This document shows positions 61,776 through 64,000 of a stretch of 64,000 bases of DNA, in pieces. Numbering within the stretch: position 1 is the first letter of the stretch; every line of letters begins with the position of its first letter. The notes under the pieces were generated by a model. That model had not been told where the DNA came from. It saw only the letters and a list, made by a program, of their open reading frames with translations, and searched no databases. Source of the stretch: JBKEAR01 sp047972425. GTDB taxonomy: Bacteria > Pseudomonadota > Alphaproteobacteria > JBKEAR01. A program made the translations under genes and the position numbers. The stretch is from contig JBKEAR010000034.1 of assembly GCA_047972425.1 (NCBI GenBank), forward strand, positions 1 through 64,000, given 5' to 3'.

Positions 61776-64000
61776 CTAATTTTTTATATTGAGCTTACTA
61801 ATATAAACGAGCGTTTTTTTCCATTCATCAAATAATGGATCAAGACTTTGAGTAAATAGTTGCTGGTCATTATTGCGCGCTGCCATTTCTGTATTTTGGG
61901 CAGCTTTGCTTAGCCCACTAAAACCCAGTGAGGCACTACTTCCTTTTAAACTATGAGCCGAACGAATAGCCAGTTCACTATTGGTAATTTCATCTTTCAT
62001 TTCGTTTAAATTTTCAATAAAAATACTATTATCATTCGGAAAACTATTGAGTATCTGAATAAATAAATCCTGATCTAAATCGGCTAAAAGTTGGTTATAA
62101 ATATCGTAATTTATTTCAATAGAATCCGTTTTATTAATCATTTTGTTTTGAATGGGAGCAATCTTATTTGTTTTGGTTGTTGCCGATGAATGTTTCTGCT
62201 TATTGGGAATTGGCCAATATTGAGAAAGTGTTTCGAGCAAAGTTTGTTTGCGTACCGGCTTTGTTAAAAAATTATTCATACCCGCTTTTAAAGCTCTATT
62301 TTTATCTTTATTATAAGCATGTGCCGAAAGGCCAATAATAGGGGTTTCAGCATTGGCACCTTTTATATTTGTACGTATTTGCATTGTTGCTTCTATACCA
62401 TCTCTAATCGGCATTGCAATATCCATAAGGATAATATGAAAATGCTGTTTTTCACATAACTCTACGGCTTCTTTACCATTCCATGCAGATACAACGGAAT
62501 AACCGGATTCTTCGAGCTGCTTACGCACAATAAACTGGTTTGTTTGGGTATCTTCGGCTAATAAAACCAATAAATCCTCTGCAGCTTCTGCCTGTGGCTC
62601 GGTTGCAATAATATGATGTTCAGGAATTTCAGCAATTTGTAAGGGAATGCGAACGATAAATTCTGAACCAACATTGATCTCTGAGTTTAATTGTATTTCG
62701 CCATCCATTAGTTTAACAAGCCGGTGGCTAATTGCAAGCCCCAAACCCGTACCACCTTTTTGGTTTTTATAAGCAAAATCGAGTTGAGAAAATTCTTTAA
62801 ATAATAGCCCTTTATCTTCATCGGAGATACCGGGGCCTTGATCTTTAACCGAAATTTTGAAAATAAATTCTTTATCTGTAATGTCAGATGTTGTTATTTT
62901 TAAAATAACATCGCCATGGGTTGTAAATTTAATAGCATTTGAAAGTAAATTAATAATAACTTGGCGAATACGCCCTGAATCTCCATAAGCATGCTCAGGT
63001 ATTTGCCCTTCGGTAATCAGTTGAAAATTCAGAGTTTTAGATGCAGCGAGTGGCGACATTAATTGCATTGTTGAGCGGAGCATATCGGGTATAGAAAAAT
63101 CATGTGGAATAAGCTTTAGCTTACTTTCTTCCACACTCGACCAATCTAAAATATCGTTTAATATAGTTAACAAATCCTCAGAGCTGTTCTGGGCTTGTGT
63201 TACAAGTTCTTTTTGTTCATTGTTTAACTCGGTTTCATCCAATAAATCCAAAATACCAATAACCCCTGCAATGGGCGTACGGATTTCATGACTCATCATC
63301 GCTAGGAAACGCGTTTTTGCACTATTTGCGCGCTCCGCTTGGTTGCGAGCATCAAGTAATAAACTTTCAGATTTCTTTTGTGCCGTAATATCTCGAATAA
63401 AAATAACAAATAAAACTTCGCCCGCTTGGGTTAGTGAGGTGATTGTAATTTCGGCAGGAAACTCCGAACCATCATAACGTAATGCGCTTATTTTATTACG
63501 ACTACCAACGATGGATAATTTATTATCGTTACGGTAAAAATTTAATAAATGATCAAAAGATGAGCGTTCTTCTTTTGGTATTATAAGCGATGCAAGATAT
63601 TTATTTAATGCATAAGCACGATTAAATCCTAAAATACGCTCGGCAGCGGGGCTAAACTCCTTCACTTTTCCATCGGCATTCAGCATAATCATACCATCAA
63701 GCGATGTATTAACAATTGCGCGTAATCGTGCCTCGGATTCTATAATTTGTTTTTCATGAATATATGATTGTGTAACATCACGAATCACAACCGAAATATA
63801 ATTATTATCTTCAAATAAAATATAAGAAGATGATAATTTTATATAGATTTGTGTGTTATCTTTTTTTTTGGCTAAAACTAATTTTTCGGCCGATGAATTT
63901 TTATCATATTCTAAAAATTCATTAAAGGTATAAAGACTATAAGTTTCTACTTGGGCAATTTGTAAAAAGTTTTTTCCGATAAAACCTTGGCTATCGGTAA
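61776..64000 (-). CDS. Hybrid sensor histidine kinase, PAS-PAS-HisKA-HATPase-REC-Hpt (N-terminus outside window)
   Basis: A multidomain phosphorelay kinase. The frame stays open to the window edge; a GTG at 63788 is internal, since upstream codons continue a PAS-like domain (GFIGKNFLQIAQVETYSLY ... DNNYISVVIRDVTQ). Domain order: partial PAS, a second PAS (DGMIMLNADGKVKEFSPAAERILGF), HisKA with the H-box MMSHEIRTP, HATPase (NLLSNAIKFT, GGTGLGLAIS), a receiver (ILMDIAMP phospho-Asp) and a C-terminal Hpt domain (IRSAHSLKGSSASLGF). This is a BarA/ArcB-like layout. No cognate regulator is in the window; at least 741 residues are visible. Confidence 0.95.
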   Translation of the reverse strand, partial: TDSQGFIGKNFLQIAQVETYSLYTFNEFLEYDKNSSAEKLVLAKKKDNTQIYIKLSSSYILFEDNNYISVVIRDVTQSYIHEKQIIESEARLRAIVNTSLDGMIMLNADGKVKEFSPAAERILGFNRAYALNKYLASLIIPKEERSSFDHLLNFYRNDNKLSIVGSRNKISALRYDGSEFPAEITITSLTQAGEVLFVIFIRDITAQKKSESLLLDARNQAERANSAKTRFLAMMSHEIRTPIAGVIGILDLLDETELNNEQKELVTQAQNSSEDLLTILNDILDWSSVEESKLKLIPHDFSIPDMLRSTMQLMSPLAASKTLNFQLITEGQIPEHAYGDSGRIRQVIINLLSNAIKFTTHGDVILKITTSDITDKEFIFKISVKDQGPGISDEDKGLLFKEFSQLDFAYKNQKGGTGLGLAISHRLVKLMDGEIQLNSEINVGSEFIVRIPLQIAEIPEHHIIATEPQAEAAEDLLVLLAEDTQTNQFIVRKQLEESGYSVVSAWNGKEAVELCEKQHFHIILMDIAMPIRDGIEATMQIRTNIKGANAETPIIGLSAHAYNKDKNRALKAGMNNFLTKPVRKQTLLETLSQYWPIPNKQKHSSATTKTNKIAPIQNKMINKTDSIEINYDIYNQLLADLDQDLFIQILNSFPNDNSIFIENLNEMKDEITNSELAIRSAHSLKGSSASLGFSGLSKAAQNTEMAARNNDQQLFTQSLDPLFDEWKKTLVYISKLNIKN

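Noticed and set aside
61776..63788. Treating 63788 as the start of the sensor kinase
   Set aside because: The codon is GTG inside a PAS-like sequence that stays in frame to the window edge.

Overview
The window looks like about 64 kb of an AT-rich alphaproteobacterial chromosome, most likely from the order Hyphomicrobiales (Rhizobiales). The evidence is gene order: yggT-DUF167-folD, then rplI/rpsR/rpsF next to fabD-fabG-acpP-fabF-mltG, then gmk, rsmA, surA, lptD, lptG, pepA, holC, an ABC-F ATPase, ndk and hdaA. This is the layout I know from Brucella and Bartonella relatives, but at much lower GC. HdaA, HolC and the type-2 ArgC also fit. Genus cannot be fixed from the sequence; a sugar-using, host- or gut-associated lifestyle is an inference. 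No phage, IS element, transposase or CRISPR array was seen.

Layout. 1-5.9 kb: 3' part of pgk, a 44-residue exported peptide, an array of four I78-type lipoproteins, then ftsY, mtaB and dapF. 5.9-10.6 kb: GH42 beta-galactosidase, glycine-zipper lipoprotein, outer-membrane barrel, exported cyclophilin, CPBP membrane protein. 10.6-18.4 kb: gyrA, yggT, DUF167, folD, acs, argC. 18.5-26 kb: ribosomal trio rpsF-rpsR-rplI, fatty-acid genes, mltG, an SDR and gmk. 26-41.3 kb: a minus-strand run tsaC/sua5-lptG-lptD-surA-rsmA, then pepA-holC, two related MFS carriers with an ABC-F ATPase, and ndk-perM-hdaA. 41.3-50.2 kb: a deoxy-sugar (L-fucose-like) utilisation locus. 50.2-54.7 kb: tRNA-Leu(CAA) and an M20 peptidase-glycerate kinase-cpdB operon. 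54.7-61.8 kb: an iron locus of imelysin, di-haem oxidoreductase and FbpABC-type ferric importer. 61.8-64 kb: a hybrid sensor kinase running off the window.

The sugar locus is complete on paper: ABC importer, mutarotase, isomerase, kinase and class II aldolase. It is controlled by a divergently encoded LacI-type repressor, with two near-identical AAAACGTTTT palindromes flanking a near-consensus promoter. The isomerase is not canonical FucI, so the true substrate is open. In the iron locus five closely packed genes suggest a periplasmic iron-handling module feeding a ferric ABC importer, behind a promoter carrying repeated ATTCTAAA motifs and a TGCAA-type dyad.

Compared with the gene order I expect for Hyphomicrobiales, lptF, pdxA and yicC are absent from their usual places. 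This may mean relocation or loss. The four-member I78 lipoprotein array with its own promoter is the other unusual item. Promoter, operator and terminator calls are by eye.
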